Positions 11,773 through 20,540 of a DNA stretch of 64,000 nucleotides are shown here, in pieces; the first letter of the stretch is position 1; the number at the start of each line of letters is the position of its first letter. The notes under the pieces were generated by a model. The model was not told the origin of the DNA and ran no database searches. It worked only from the letters and a program-made list of their open reading frames with translations. Both the position numbers and the translations under genes were made by a program. The DNA lies in assembly GCF_010729485.1 (NCBI RefSeq), contig NZ_AP022609.1:2294001-2358000 (forward strand), written 5' to 3'. Source of the stretch: Mycolicibacter hiberniae (GTDB lineage: Bacteria; Actinomycetota; Actinomycetes; Mycobacteriales; Mycobacteriaceae).

Positions 11773-12516
11773 TCAGGCGGCGACTCCGCCGCCGTCGGCG
11801 TGAAGTGTCGATCCGGTGATGAAGCTGGACCGCGGCGAGGCGAGGAACAGCACGGCTTCGGCGATCTCCGCAGCGCGTGCGGTGCGCCCCAGGGGCAGCG
11901 CCCGACCCAGTTGGTCGTTGACGTCGCCCCACTGCGCGGCGACCCCCTCGGTGGCGGTGGGCCCCGGCGCAACGCTGTTGACCCGTACGCCGTGCGGGCC
12001 GAATTCGGCGGCCCAGGTGCGGGTCAGGGACTCCAACGCGGCTTTGGACGCGCTGTAGCTCGACGCACCGGGCACGCCCTTGTGGGCGACCATGCTGGTG
12101 ACGTTGACGATGCTGCCGCGTCCGCGGCGCAACATGCCCGGCACCAGGGCGGCGACCAGAAAGTAGGCGCCGCGCACGTTGGTGTCGAACGTCGCGGTGA
12201 ACGACGCCACGTCCTGCTGCACGGTCAGCGCACCGGGGAAGCTGGCGGCGTTGTTCACCACGATGTCGATGACATCGCCGCATTCCCGCACCAGGGAGGC
12301 CACCGAGTCGAGGTCAGAGAGATCGGCGGCCACGAATCGCACCGCGCCGGCGAGTTCTTCCACCGCGGCGGCACCACGAGCAGCCGAACGGCCGGTGATG
12401 ATCACCTCGGCGCCGTGGCGCGCCAGCAGCCGCGCGGACTCCAGGCCGATGCCCGAGGTACCGCCGGTCACCAGCGCCGTCTGCCCCGCCAGTTCGCTCA
12501 CTGGGACGCCTGCCAT
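11773..12516 (-). CDS. SDR-family oxidoreductase
   Basis: 247 residues, the typical classical SDR length. The cofactor-binding TGGTSGIG (residues 18-25), NNAAS, the catalytic Ser in VNVTS and YSASK are all present, so an active NAD(P)-dependent dehydrogenase or reductase is expected. The arginine in ITGRSAARG suggests NADPH preference. The substrate is unknown. Its ATG lies 19 nt inside the upstream NmrA-like gene, so they form one transcription unit. Not part of the M. tuberculosis synteny that I recall. Confidence 0.9.
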   Translation of the reverse strand: MAGVPVSELAGQTALVTGGTSGIGLESARLLARHGAEVIITGRSAARGAAAVEELAGAVRFVAADLSDLDSVASLVRECGDVIDIVVNNAASFPGALTVQQDVASFTATFDTNVRGAYFLVAALVPGMLRRGRGSIVNVTSMVAHKGVPGASSYSASKAALESLTRTWAAEFGPHGVRVNSVAPGPTATEGVAAQWGDVNDQLGRALPLGRTARAAEIAEAVLFLASPRSSFITGSTLHADGGGVAA

Positions 12517-13241
12517 TCGACCAGCCGGGTGGGGGCCAGGGTGGCGCCGTCGCCGGTGACCAGGCCGGTGTCACCGACCTTGGTGCCGAAGTAGACCGCG
12601 GACGAGTCGACCACGATCGGGCGCTTTTCGCCGCGATGGTCCAGGACGAGGGCGGCCAGCTCGGCGAAGCTGAATTTCTCGGGACCGCCGATGTTGACGA
12701 TCCCGTCCGTGGGCGCGGCTTGAGCGGCCCGGGCCACTTCGGCAGCCACGTCGGCACCGGCGATCGGCTGGATCAGGCCTTCGGGCGCCCGGATCTCGCC
12801 GTCCACCGTGATCGAGGCGACGATGCCGTCGGCGAACTCGTGGAACTGGGTGGCGCGAACAATGGTGTAGGGCAAGCCGGACTCGGCGACGATGCGTTCC
12901 TGGGCGACCTTGGCGCGCATGTAGCCGCTGCCGGGGAGGCCGTCGCAGTTGACGATCGACAGCACAACGTAGTGGCCGACGTCGGCCGCGGTGGCTGCAC
13001 CGACCAGGTTGGTGGTGGAGGTGGTGAAGAACTCCAGCACCGGGCCGTCGGCGTAGTCCGGCGAGTTCAGCACGTCCACCAGCACGTCGGCGCCCGACAA
13101 GGCCTCGGCGAGGCCGTCTCCGGTGACGACGTCGACCCCGCCGCTGCGGGCCGCGGCCACCGTCTCGTGGCCGGCGGCGCGCAGCAGTTCGACGACTTTG
13201 GTGCCGATCTGCCCGCTGGCGCCCATCACAGTGATCTTCAT
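12498..13241 (-). CDS. NmrA-like NAD(P)-binding protein (atypical SDR)
   Basis: 247 residues from ATG 13241, placed at the very N-terminus of the Rossmann motif MKITVMGASGQIG. An AAGGGG stretch lies upstream as a possible ribosome site. It lacks a YxxxK active site, as do NmrA/HSCARG-type proteins that sense or use NAD(P)H. It could also be a quinone reductase of the same group. The next gene overlaps it by 19 nt and the LuxR regulator lies 91 bp upstream in the same direction, which suggests a small redox-linked module. Confidence 0.8.
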   Translation of the reverse strand: MKITVMGASGQIGTKVVELLRAAGHETVAAARSGGVDVVTGDGLAEALSGADVLVDVLNSPDYADGPVLEFFTTSTTNLVGAATAADVGHYVVLSIVNCDGLPGSGYMRAKVAQERIVAESGLPYTIVRATQFHEFADGIVASITVDGEIRAPEGLIQPIAGADVAAEVARAAQAAPTDGIVNIGGPEKFSFAELAALVLDHRGEKRPIVVDSSAVYFGTKVGDTGLVTGDGATLAPTRLVEWQASQ

Positions 13242-13332
13242 CCCGACCACACCCCTTCCCGTACGGTTCGATACCTCGACCCTGACACCGCGGGGCGGGT
13301 GGGGGAACCCCGGAAAGTCCGTAGTCTTCCGC

Positions 13333-16113
13333 TCAGCCGTGCGTGGCGGTGTCTCGCAGTTCCCGGCGTGAGCGGATGCCCAGCTTCGCGAAGACCTTGC
13401 GCAGGTGCCATTCGACGGTGTGCGCACTGATGAACAACTGCGCGGCGATCTCGACGTTGGTCAGGCCCGCAGCCGCCAGGTCTGCAATCTGACGTTCCTG
13501 CGGCGTCAGGACCTCTCCGGCGGCCGCAGTCCGGGGGCCGGCTTTGTCCCCCAGCGCAAGCAGTTCGCGCCGGCTGCGCTGCGCGAAGGCCTGGGCACCG
13601 AACCCGCTGAACATATCGTGGGCGATCCGCAGCTGAGCGCGAGCGTCGGTGCGCCGCTTCTCCCGGCGAAGCCATTCCCCGTACAGCAGGTGCGCACGAG
13701 CCAGGTCCACGGCGATCCGGGTGCGCCCCAGCCGCTCGACGGCCTCGCGGTAATGCTCCTCGGCGGTCGGCCCGTCACGCATCAGCGCGCACGAGCGGGC
13801 CAGCACGCCCAGCCCCCAGTCCGTTCCGCTGACCGTGGCGCGGTCAGCCAACTGCGCCAGAGCCTGGGCCGCCAGCTCCGGCTCGCCCGCCCGGACTCCC
13901 GCCTCCACCAGCTCGGCCAGGTTCATCCCGTAAAGCCCCAGATCTTCGTATTCCAGGGCATGACGCAGCTTCTCGCACGCCGGCCGATAGCGGCCCAGCC
14001 CGTTGTAGAGCACCGCGGAGGCGTAGCCGATCAGCGCGATGATCCGGCCCTCCCCGCGCGCCGCCCCGCTGCGCGCCGCAGCCTCGATCAGCGCGGTGGC
14101 CTCCGCCTCGACACCCGTCCAGGCCGCCAGCACCAGCGCGTGATAGCGCACCGGCGTTTGGCCGGCGGCCGCCGAAAGTGCCTCGGCGTCGGCGATCAGT
14201 GCCCCCGCGGCAGCGAACTCACCGGCCAGCACATGCACTCCGGCCCGGGTGGCCAACGCGGTGGGCAGCATCGCCAGCGCGCCGGTGTCGGTGGCCACGC
14301 GCACGGCGTCGGTGGCGATCCGATACCAGGACTCGTCATCCCACAAGTCATGCACCGCGGCTTCGTAGCCGACCGGAAACGCCTGCCAGGACCAGGTTTG
14401 CGGGGTGAGCGCAGCGACCGCCGCATGCAGCGGCGCACGGCCTGCCTGGACACCCGCACTGATTCTGGTGGTCAGGGCCCGCAGCAACAGATCGGCAGGC
14501 CGGTGCGGGAGATTCTGCGATCCGGCGGCCAGCGCCGCCGCGGTGTGCCCGCGTACGTGGTCGCCAAAGGCCCGGCCGGCGTACATCGCCGCGCTGACCG
14601 CCTCCAGGAGGGCCTGCTGGGCCATCTCCGCGTCCAATGACTCCAAATGACTTGCCGCCCTGAAGAATTGATGCACAGAGTCCAAAATGGTGGGAGCGTG
14701 CCCGCTGCCCCGGCCCCGGGTGAACGCCAGTTGCGCGCGCATCCGCGCCAGCCGTGCACTGTGCAACTCGTCCAGCGGCGCCAGCTCGGCGACGGCCAGC
14801 AGTTCGCCGGCGACATCGAACTCGGCCACCGCGATCTTGGCTTCGGCGGCATCGAGTGCGCGGGAGCCGCGCCGGAGCGGGTCCGGGGTGAGTTCGGCGG
14901 CGCGGGCCAGGAAGGCCGCCGCGGCGGCCGCGCCGCCGCGCAGCGCGGCACGGTCGGCAGAGCGGCCCAGCTCCACGGCGACCGCTTCGTCGGGGCCGGC
15001 TGCCGCAAGGGCGCGATGCCAGGCCCGCCGGTCGGGGTCGTGCTCGGGGTCGGTGGCCTGCGCCAACGCGCGGTGGGCGTCTCGGCGGTCCTGCAGGCCT
15101 GCCGCACGGTAGATCGCCGAGCGCACCAAGGGATGCCGGAACCGCACCCGCGCACCCACCTCGATCAGGCCGGCTTCCTCGGCCGGGGCCATGGCCGTGG
15201 CAGCCAGGCCCAGCGCCCGGGCGGCCGCCGAAAGCAGGGTGGCGTCCCCCAGCGGTTCGGCGGCGGCGATCAACATCAGCCGTTGGGTGTCGTGGGGCAG
15301 CGCGCGAATCCGCGCCAGATAGTGGCTTTCGATCTGCCCGGCCACCGGCACCACGTCCGGGCGGTAGTACCCGCCGGCCAGCTCGGCGGCGGACAGTCCC
15401 CGTGGCAGTTCCACCAACGCCAGCGGGTTGCCGTGCGTCTCGGCGACCATGCGGTCGGCGACCCGGGCGTCGATCCGGCCCGGCAGTGCTGATTCCAGCA
15501 ACGCACGGGCGTCGGAGTCGGCCAGGCCGCGCAACACCAGCTTGGGCAGCCCGGTCAGACCCTCGACGGGCTCCCGCAACGCGCACACCAGCACCACGGG
15601 TTCGGCCAACAGCCGGCGCGCCACGAAGCCCAGCGCCTGCACCGAGACGCGGTCGAGCCACTGGGCGTCGTCGACCAGGCACAGCAGCGGCTTGCTGCCG
15701 GCGACTCCGGCGAGCAGCCCCAGCACCGCGAGCCCTACCAGGAACCGGTCCGGTGCGGACCCACTGCTGGTGCCGAAGGCGACGGCCAGCGCCTCGCGCT
15801 GCGGTTCGGGCAGTAGGCCGGCCTGGTCGATCAGCGGGGCACACAGCTGCTGCAGCCCGGCGAACGCCAGCTCCATGTCGGACTCCACCCCGGCGGCGCG
15901 GATCACCTGGAAATCCGTCGCGGCGCCGGCCAGGTGGTCCATCAGGGCGGTCTTGCCGATCCCGGCCTCGCCCCGCAGGACCAGCACCTGGCTACGGCCG
16001 GCGCGCGCGGCACCGAGCATCTCGCGCAGCTGCCGGCACTGGGCGTCGCGCCCTCGCAGAAACGGCAAAGCCCCCGACACGCCAGGCGTGCGGGGGCTTT
16101 GCCGACTGCTCAC
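13333..16113 (-). CDS. LuxR-family (LAL/MalT-like) transcriptional regulator with AAA ATPase domain
   Basis: 926 residues if started at GTG 16113. An N-terminal FLRGRDAQ entry is followed by Walker A GEAGIGKTA (about 48-56) and Walker B LLCLVDDAQWLD (about 143-154). A long helical TPR-like middle region comes next, then a C-terminal LuxR helix-turn-helix (about 860-920: LTPQERQIADLAAAGLTNVE, HTVEWHLRKVF). Such proteins are ATP-dependent activators that sense a small molecule or a partner. The start is doubtful: no Shine-Dalgarno sequence is visible and the first 16 codons lie over a strong hairpin (16064-16103). A GTG at 16080 inside the hairpin is the only other nearby choice. Probably regulates the NmrA/SDR genes downstream. 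Confidence 0.88.
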   Translation of the reverse strand: MSSRQSPRTPGVSGALPFLRGRDAQCRQLREMLGAARAGRSQVLVLRGEAGIGKTALMDHLAGAATDFQVIRAAGVESDMELAFAGLQQLCAPLIDQAGLLPEPQREALAVAFGTSSGSAPDRFLVGLAVLGLLAGVAGSKPLLCLVDDAQWLDRVSVQALGFVARRLLAEPVVLVCALREPVEGLTGLPKLVLRGLADSDARALLESALPGRIDARVADRMVAETHGNPLALVELPRGLSAAELAGGYYRPDVVPVAGQIESHYLARIRALPHDTQRLMLIAAAEPLGDATLLSAAARALGLAATAMAPAEEAGLIEVGARVRFRHPLVRSAIYRAAGLQDRRDAHRALAQATDPEHDPDRRAWHRALAAAGPDEAVAVELGRSADRAALRGGAAAAAAFLARAAELTPDPLRRGSRALDAAEAKIAVAEFDVAGELLAVAELAPLDELHSARLARMRAQLAFTRGRGSGHAPTILDSVHQFFRAASHLESLDAEMAQQALLEAVSAAMYAGRAFGDHVRGHTAAALAAGSQNLPHRPADLLLRALTTRISAGVQAGRAPLHAAVAALTPQTWSWQAFPVGYEAAVHDLWDDESWYRIATDAVRVATDTGALAMLPTALATRAGVHVLAGEFAAAGALIADAEALSAAAGQTPVRYHALVLAAWTGVEAEATALIEAAARSGAARGEGRIIALIGYASAVLYNGLGRYRPACEKLRHALEYEDLGLYGMNLAELVEAGVRAGEPELAAQALAQLADRATVSGTDWGLGVLARSCALMRDGPTAEEHYREAVERLGRTRIAVDLARAHLLYGEWLRREKRRTDARAQLRIAHDMFSGFGAQAFAQRSRRELLALGDKAGPRTAAAGEVLTPQERQIADLAAAGLTNVEIAAQLFISAHTVEWHLRKVFAKLGIRSRRELRDTATHG
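16064..16103 (-). terminator. Strong hairpin downstream of etfA, overlapping the 5' end of the LuxR-regulator gene
   Basis: A 13-bp perfect stem (16064-16076 with 16091-16103) is continued, after a one-base bulge at 16077, by a 5-bp stem (cacgc/gcgtg) closing a CAG loop. On the minus strand GTTTCTG follows. It is 22 bp beyond the etfA stop codon and is the expected intrinsic terminator of etfBA. It could also work as an attenuator for the regulator. Confidence 0.7.
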
Positions 16114-16124
16114 ACAGAGGAAAT

Positions 16125-17081
16125 CTAACCCTTTCGGGCCTTGACCGCCTCGGTCAGCTGCGGAGCGACCTTGAACAGGTCGCCGACGATGCCGAAGTCG
16201 GCGATCTCGAAGATCGGCGCTTCCTCGTCCTTGTTGACCACGACAATGGTCTTGGACGTCTGCATACCGGCCCGGTGCTGGATGGCACCGGAGATACCCA
16301 GGGCGATGTAGAGCTGCGGCGAAACCGTCTTACCGGTCTGACCGATCTGGAACTGACCCGGGTAGTAGCCCGAGTCGACCGCGGCACGCGAGGCGCCGAC
16401 GGCGGCCCCGAGCGAGTCGGCCAGCTCCTCGACCACCGAGAAGCTCTCCGCGCTGCCAACACCGCGACCACCGGCGACCACGAAGGGAGCCTCGGTGAGC
16501 TCCGGCCGGTCACCGGCCACGGCGGGCTCCCGCGAGGTGATCTTGGTGGCGTTCTCGGCCGGCGCGGGAACCTCGACATTGACCTGCTCGCCCGCGCCGT
16601 CGGCCGGCACCGGCTCGACGGCACCCGCCCGCACGGTGATGACCGGCAGTTCGCCGGTGGGCTCGGCGTCGACGGTGTAGGCACCACCGAAGATCGAGTG
16701 CACCACCTTGGCGCCGGGCTTGACGTCAACCACGTCGACCAGCAGAGCCGAACCGATCCGGGCCGCCAGCCGTCCGCCGACCTCCTTGCCCTCGGCGTTG
16801 GCGGCGATCAGCACCGCCGCGGGGGCGGCCGACTCCGCCAGCCCGGCGAGCACGTCGACGATCGGGGTGACCAGGTAGCCGGCCACCACGTCAGACTCGG
16901 CGACGTAGATCTTGGCGGCGCCCGCCGCCTTCAGGCCGTCCACCAGCGGGGCGGCAGTGCCGGGGGCACCGACGACGACGGCAGACGGTTCGCCGAGCTC
17001 ACGCGCGGCGGTGATCAGTTCGGAGCTGACCTTCTTCAGCGCTCCATCAGCGTGCTCGACGAGCACAAGTACTTCAGCCAT
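16125..17081 (-). CDS. etfA: Electron transfer flavoprotein alpha subunit
   Basis: 318 residues from ATG 17081 ([10 protein letters not shown]), the exact length expected for mycobacterial FixB/EtfA. It binds FAD and passes electrons from acyl-CoA and other dehydrogenases to an ETF:quinone oxidoreductase. The FAD-binding C-terminal domain is clear: [46 protein letters not shown], and the terminal [13 protein letters not shown]. It lies 38 bp after etfB and is certainly co-transcribed with it. A longer reading frame upstream has no codon pattern of a protein and is rejected. Confidence 0.96.
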   Translation of the reverse strand: MAEVLVLVEHADGALKKVSSELITAARELGEPSAVVVGAPGTAAPLVDGLKAAGAAKIYVAESDVVAGYLVTPIVDVLAGLAESAAPAAVLIAANAEGKEVGGRLAARIGSALLVDVVDVKPGAKVVHSIFGGAYTVDAEPTGELPVITVRAGAVEPVPADGAGEQVNVEVPAPAENATKITSREPAVAGDRPELTEAPFVVAGGRGVGSAESFSVVEELADSLGAAVGASRAAVDSGYYPGQFQIGQTGKTVSPQLYIALGISGAIQHRAGMQTSKTIVVVNKDEEAPIFEIADFGIVGDLFKVAPQLTEAVKARKG

Positions 17082-17119
17082 GTCTATTTCTTCCGTCTTC
17101 TTCCAGGTCCGGGGAGCGC

Positions 17120-17911
17120 TTAGATAATCTTCTGGCCGACCAGGTACTCGGCGATCTTGCTGCCGCCGTCGCCCTCGTCGGTCACCTTCTCGCCGGCGGT
17201 CTTCGGCGGCTTCGGGGTCGAAGCGGTCACCTTGCAACCGGCGTTGGCGAGACCGACCTCGTCGGCTTCGACGCCGATCTCGGCCAGGGTGAGCACGGTG
17301 ACTTCCTTCTTCTTGGCGGCCATGATGCCCTTGAAGGAGGGGAAGCGCGGCTCGTTGATCTTCTCGTTGACGCTCACCACGGCCGGCAACGAGGCCTCCA
17401 GGGTGAACACGCCGTCGTCGGTCTCCCGCTCGCCGGTGATCTTGCCGCCCTCGACGGTCAGCTTGCGCAGGTGGGTCAGCTGGGGCAGGCCCAGGTACTC
17501 GGCGATGATCGCCGGAACCGCGCCACCGGCGCCGTCGGTCGACTCGTTACCGGCGATGACCAGCTCCGTGCCCTCGATGGCACCCAGGGCACGCGCCAGC
17601 GCCCAGCCGGTCTGGATGACGTCGGAACCCTTCATACCGTCGTCGAGGATGTGCACAGCCTTGTCGGCACCCATCGAGAGCGCCTTACGGATCGCCTCGG
17701 TCGCCCGCTCGGGGCCGGCCGTCAGGACCGTGACCGTGCCTTCGGCGCCTTCGGCCTCCCGGATCTGCAGCGCCTCTTCGACGGCGCGCTCGTTGATCTC
17801 GTCGAGTACGGCGTCGGCAGCCTCACGGTCCAGCGTGAAGTCACCGTCGCTGAGTTTGCGCTCCGACCAGGTGTCTGGGACCTGTTTGATCAGGACCACG
17901 ATGTTCGTCAT
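17120..17911 (-). CDS. etfB: Electron transfer flavoprotein beta subunit
   Basis: 263 residues from ATG 17911, with AGGAGG about 13 bases upstream. NIVVLIKQVPDT at the start, the AMP-binding region with NESTDGAGGAVPAIIAEYLGLPQ and the LEASLPAVVSVNEKINEPRFPSFKGIM recognition-loop region are typical of EtfB. It forms the heterodimer with EtfA and docks acyl-CoA dehydrogenases. First gene of the etfBA operon. A TAACAT at 17996-17991 on the minus strand is a possible -10. Confidence 0.96.
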   Translation of the reverse strand: MTNIVVLIKQVPDTWSERKLSDGDFTLDREAADAVLDEINERAVEEALQIREAEGAEGTVTVLTAGPERATEAIRKALSMGADKAVHILDDGMKGSDVIQTGWALARALGAIEGTELVIAGNESTDGAGGAVPAIIAEYLGLPQLTHLRKLTVEGGKITGERETDDGVFTLEASLPAVVSVNEKINEPRFPSFKGIMAAKKKEVTVLTLAEIGVEADEVGLANAGCKVTASTPKPPKTAGEKVTDEGDGGSKIAEYLVGQKII

Positions 17912-18106
17912 GAGTGTGGTTCGTCCTCCTCGAAGGGGTCCTGCGGCGGGCCACAAGACTTCGGTAGCGATTCACGCAGCCGCACGAGAAATGTTACTCA
18001 CCGGTAACTTAATGCGGTTCGCGTGTACAGCGTAGCGGGTCGTGATAATGCCAGTGCGGGGTAGCCGGTTCGCGGACCGCGCCCTTCGCGTTAGCCTGCC
18101 TGTGCG
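17912..18106. promoter_or_regulatory. Divergent promoter region etfBA / methyltransferase operon
   Basis: A 195-bp gap between two divergent operons. It is locally less GC-rich. GATAAT at 18044-18049 is a possible plus-strand -10 about 58 bp before the methyltransferase ATG, and TAACAT on the minus strand (17996-17991) a possible -10 for etfB. Neither has a convincing -35. Confidence 0.35.
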
Positions 18107-18904
18107 ATGAAATCTACGAATCCCCCCGGGGACCCCACCGAGACGCCGCCCGGCGCCGCCACGCTGACGCTGACCGGGGAGCGCACCATCCCCGGACTCG
18201 ACGTCGAGAACTACTGGTTCCGGCGACACGAGGTGGTCTACCGGCAGCTCGCACCTCGCTGCAGCGGTCGCGACGTCCTCGAGGCCGGCTGCGGCGAAGG
18301 TTACGGCGCCGACCTGATCGCCGATGTCGCACGACGGGTGATCGGCCTCGACTACGACGACGCTGCGGTGGCCCACGTACAGGCGCGCTACCCGCGGGTG
18401 GAGGCCGTCCAGGGGAATCTGGCCGAGTTGCCGCTGCCTGATGCCGCCGTGGATGTCGTGGTCAACTTCCAGGTCATCGAGCACCTGTGGGATCAGGCGC
18501 AGTTCATCGCCGAATGCGCCCGGGTGCTGCGGCCCGGCGGCCTGCTGATGATCTCCACCCCCAACCGGATCACCTTCTCTCCCGGCCGCGACACCCCGAT
18601 CAACCCCTTCCACACCCGCGAACTCAACGCCGGCGAGCTGACCGAGCTGCTGCGCGAGGGCGGCTTCGACATGGCGGGCATGTTCGGCGTCTTCCATGGT
18701 CCGGCGCTGCAGCGCATGGATGCCCGGCACGGCGGGTCGATCATCGACGCCCAGATCGCCCGGGCGGTCGCCGACGCGCCGTGGCCGCCGGAGTTGCTGG
18801 CCGATGTCGCCGCGGTCACCAGCGACGACTTCGACATCCTGGAAGCCGCCGAACGCAACATCGACGACAGCCTGGATCTGGTGGCGATCGCGGTGCGCCC
18901 GTGA
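18107..18904 (+). CDS. SAM-dependent methyltransferase, Rv3030-like (methylglucose lipopolysaccharide locus)
   Basis: 265 residues. A class I methyltransferase with motif I VLEAGCGEGYGADLI (about 55-69), a later acidic loop (GLDYDDAAV), NFQVIEHLWD and a PGGLLMISTPN strand. It is the first of three coupled genes that correspond to the M. tuberculosis Rv3030-Rv3032 group, linked in the literature to 6-O-methylglucose lipopolysaccharide synthesis, so the substrate may be a sugar hydroxyl. The exact methylated position is not deducible. Its TGA overlaps the GTG of the GH57 gene (GTGA). Confidence 0.85.
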   Translation: MKSTNPPGDPTETPPGAATLTLTGERTIPGLDVENYWFRRHEVVYRQLAPRCSGRDVLEAGCGEGYGADLIADVARRVIGLDYDDAAVAHVQARYPRVEAVQGNLAELPLPDAAVDVVVNFQVIEHLWDQAQFIAECARVLRPGGLLMISTPNRITFSPGRDTPINPFHTRELNAGELTELLREGGFDMAGMFGVFHGPALQRMDARHGGSIIDAQIARAVADAPWPPELLADVAAVTSDDFDILEAAERNIDDSLDLVAIAVRP

Positions 18905-20436
18905 GCGAGGAATCCGGCGGCTCGGTACCGGGCATGTTCACCCTGGTGCTGCACACCCATCTGCCTTGGCTGGCACACCACGGCCGCTGGCCGGTCGGCG
19001 AAGAATGGCTCTACCAGTCCTGGTCGGCGGCGTACCTGCCGTTGATCCGGGTACTGCGGAGCCTGGCCGCCGAAGGCCGGCGCAACCTCCTCACGCTCGG
19101 CGTGACACCGGTGGTCGCGGCCCAACTCGACGATCCCTACTGCCTGGACGGAATGCACCACTGGCTGGCGAATTGGCAGCTGCGCGCCACCCAGGCCACG
19201 ACACTGCCCGACATCCGCCCGTTCGGGCTGCGGGAATGCGCCGTCGCCGAGCAGGCCCTCGAGGAGTTCGGGTTGCTGTGGCGCCACGGCGCCAGCCCGC
19301 TGTTGCGCGAACTGGCGCAGGCCGAAACGGTGGAATTGCTCGGCGGTCCGCTCGCCCACCCGTTCCAGCCGCTGCTGGCGCCCCGGCTGCGCCAGTTCGC
19401 ACTGCGGGAGGGCCTGGCCGACGCCCAGGCGCGGCTGGCCAATACGCCCACCGGCATCTGGGCTCCGGAGTGCGCCTACACCCCCGGCTTGGAGACCGAG
19501 TACGCGGCTGCCGGCGTCACGCACTTCATGGTCGACGGACCGTCGCTGCACGGCGACACCACGCTGGGCCGGCCGGTGGGCGACTCCGGCGTGATCGCGT
19601 TCGGCCGTGACCTGTCGGTCAGCTACCGGGTGTGGTCGCCGAAGTCCGGTTATCCCGGGCATGAGGCCTACCGCGATTTCCACACCTATGACCACCGCAC
19701 CGGGCTGAAGCCGTCACGCGTGACGGGCCGCAACGTCGCGCCCGAGCAGAAGGCACCGTATGACCCGCAGCGCGCCGACGCCGCGATCGACGCCCACGTC
19801 GCCGACTTCGTCTCGGTGGTCCGCAAGCGGCTGCAGGCGGAGTCGCAACGGATCGGGCGCCCGGCGCATGTGGTCGCGGCCTTCGACACCGAGCTGTTCG
19901 GCCACTGGTGGTATGAGGGACCGACCTGGCTGGGCCGGGTGCTGCGGGCCCTGCCGGAAGCGGGGATCCGCGTCGGCACCCTCTCGGACGCGATCAGCGC
20001 CGGCTTCGTCGGTCAGCCGGTGGAACTGCCGCCCAGTTCGTGGGGCTCGGGCAAGGATTGGCGGGTGTGGGCCGGCGAGAAGGTCGCCGACTTGGTGCAG
20101 CTCAACGCCGAGGTGACCGAGACGGCCCTGGGCGCCGTCGACAAGGCCCTGGCACAGTCGGCGACGCCGTCTGGTCCCACTCCGCGCGACCGGGTCGCCG
20201 ATCAGATCCTGCGTGAGGCCCTGCTGACGGTGTCCAGCGACTGGCCGTTCATGGTCAGCAAGGACTCCGCGGCCGACTACGCCCGCTACCGCGCGCAGTT
20301 GCATGCGCACGCCACCCGGGAGATCGCCGACGCCCTGGCCGGCGGGCACCGGGACACCGCCGCACGCCTGGCCGACGGCTGGAATCGGGCCGACGGCCTG
20401 TTCGGCGCCCTCGATGCCCGTAGGCTGCCACGGTGA
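18901..20436 (+). CDS. GH57-family alpha-glucan branching-type enzyme, Rv3031-like
   Basis: 511 residues from GTG 18901, which overlaps the stop of the methyltransferase by 4 nt. Signature pieces of GH57 are present: HTHLPWL near the start, the nucleophile-bearing WAPECAYTPGLE (Glu about 190) and the catalytic Asp in AFDTELFGHWWYEG (about 325), followed by the DUF1957-type helical domain with KDWRVWAGEK. Close relatives are alpha-1,4-glucan branching enzymes. In mycobacteria the role is proposed to be in methylglucose lipopolysaccharide or glycogen. No signal peptide, so cytoplasmic. Confidence 0.9.
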   Translation: MSEESGGSVPGMFTLVLHTHLPWLAHHGRWPVGEEWLYQSWSAAYLPLIRVLRSLAAEGRRNLLTLGVTPVVAAQLDDPYCLDGMHHWLANWQLRATQATTLPDIRPFGLRECAVAEQALEEFGLLWRHGASPLLRELAQAETVELLGGPLAHPFQPLLAPRLRQFALREGLADAQARLANTPTGIWAPECAYTPGLETEYAAAGVTHFMVDGPSLHGDTTLGRPVGDSGVIAFGRDLSVSYRVWSPKSGYPGHEAYRDFHTYDHRTGLKPSRVTGRNVAPEQKAPYDPQRADAAIDAHVADFVSVVRKRLQAESQRIGRPAHVVAAFDTELFGHWWYEGPTWLGRVLRALPEAGIRVGTLSDAISAGFVGQPVELPPSSWGSGKDWRVWAGEKVADLVQLNAEVTETALGAVDKALAQSATPSGPTPRDRVADQILREALLTVSSDWPFMVSKDSAADYARYRAQLHAHATREIADALAGGHRDTAARLADGWNRADGLFGALDARRLPR

Positions 20437-20540
20437 ACCCCCGCGCCACCTACGGCGCGCGCATCTGCGCGCGCCCGAAACGCCGGGGCTACGACCGCCG
20501 CTGCCTCCGCCCGACCCATAAGAACGGACCCGCCACGTGA
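20433..20540 (+). CDS. Small ORF of 35 codons coupled at both ends between the GH57 and GT4 genes
   Basis: GTG 20433 overlaps the GH57 stop (GTGA at 20433-20436), and its TGA (20538-20540) overlaps the GTG start of the glycosyltransferase gene (GTGA at 20537-20540). The gap is therefore fully filled by one frame of 35 sense codons. The peptide would be very basic (8 Arg, 2 Lys, one acidic residue) with two cysteines. No family is recognised. The GT4 start has no Shine-Dalgarno sequence, so translation of this frame could be needed to deliver ribosomes to it. It may serve as a coupling leader and not as a functional protein. Confidence 0.5.
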   Translation: MNPRATYGARICARPKRRGYDRRCLRPTHKNGPAT

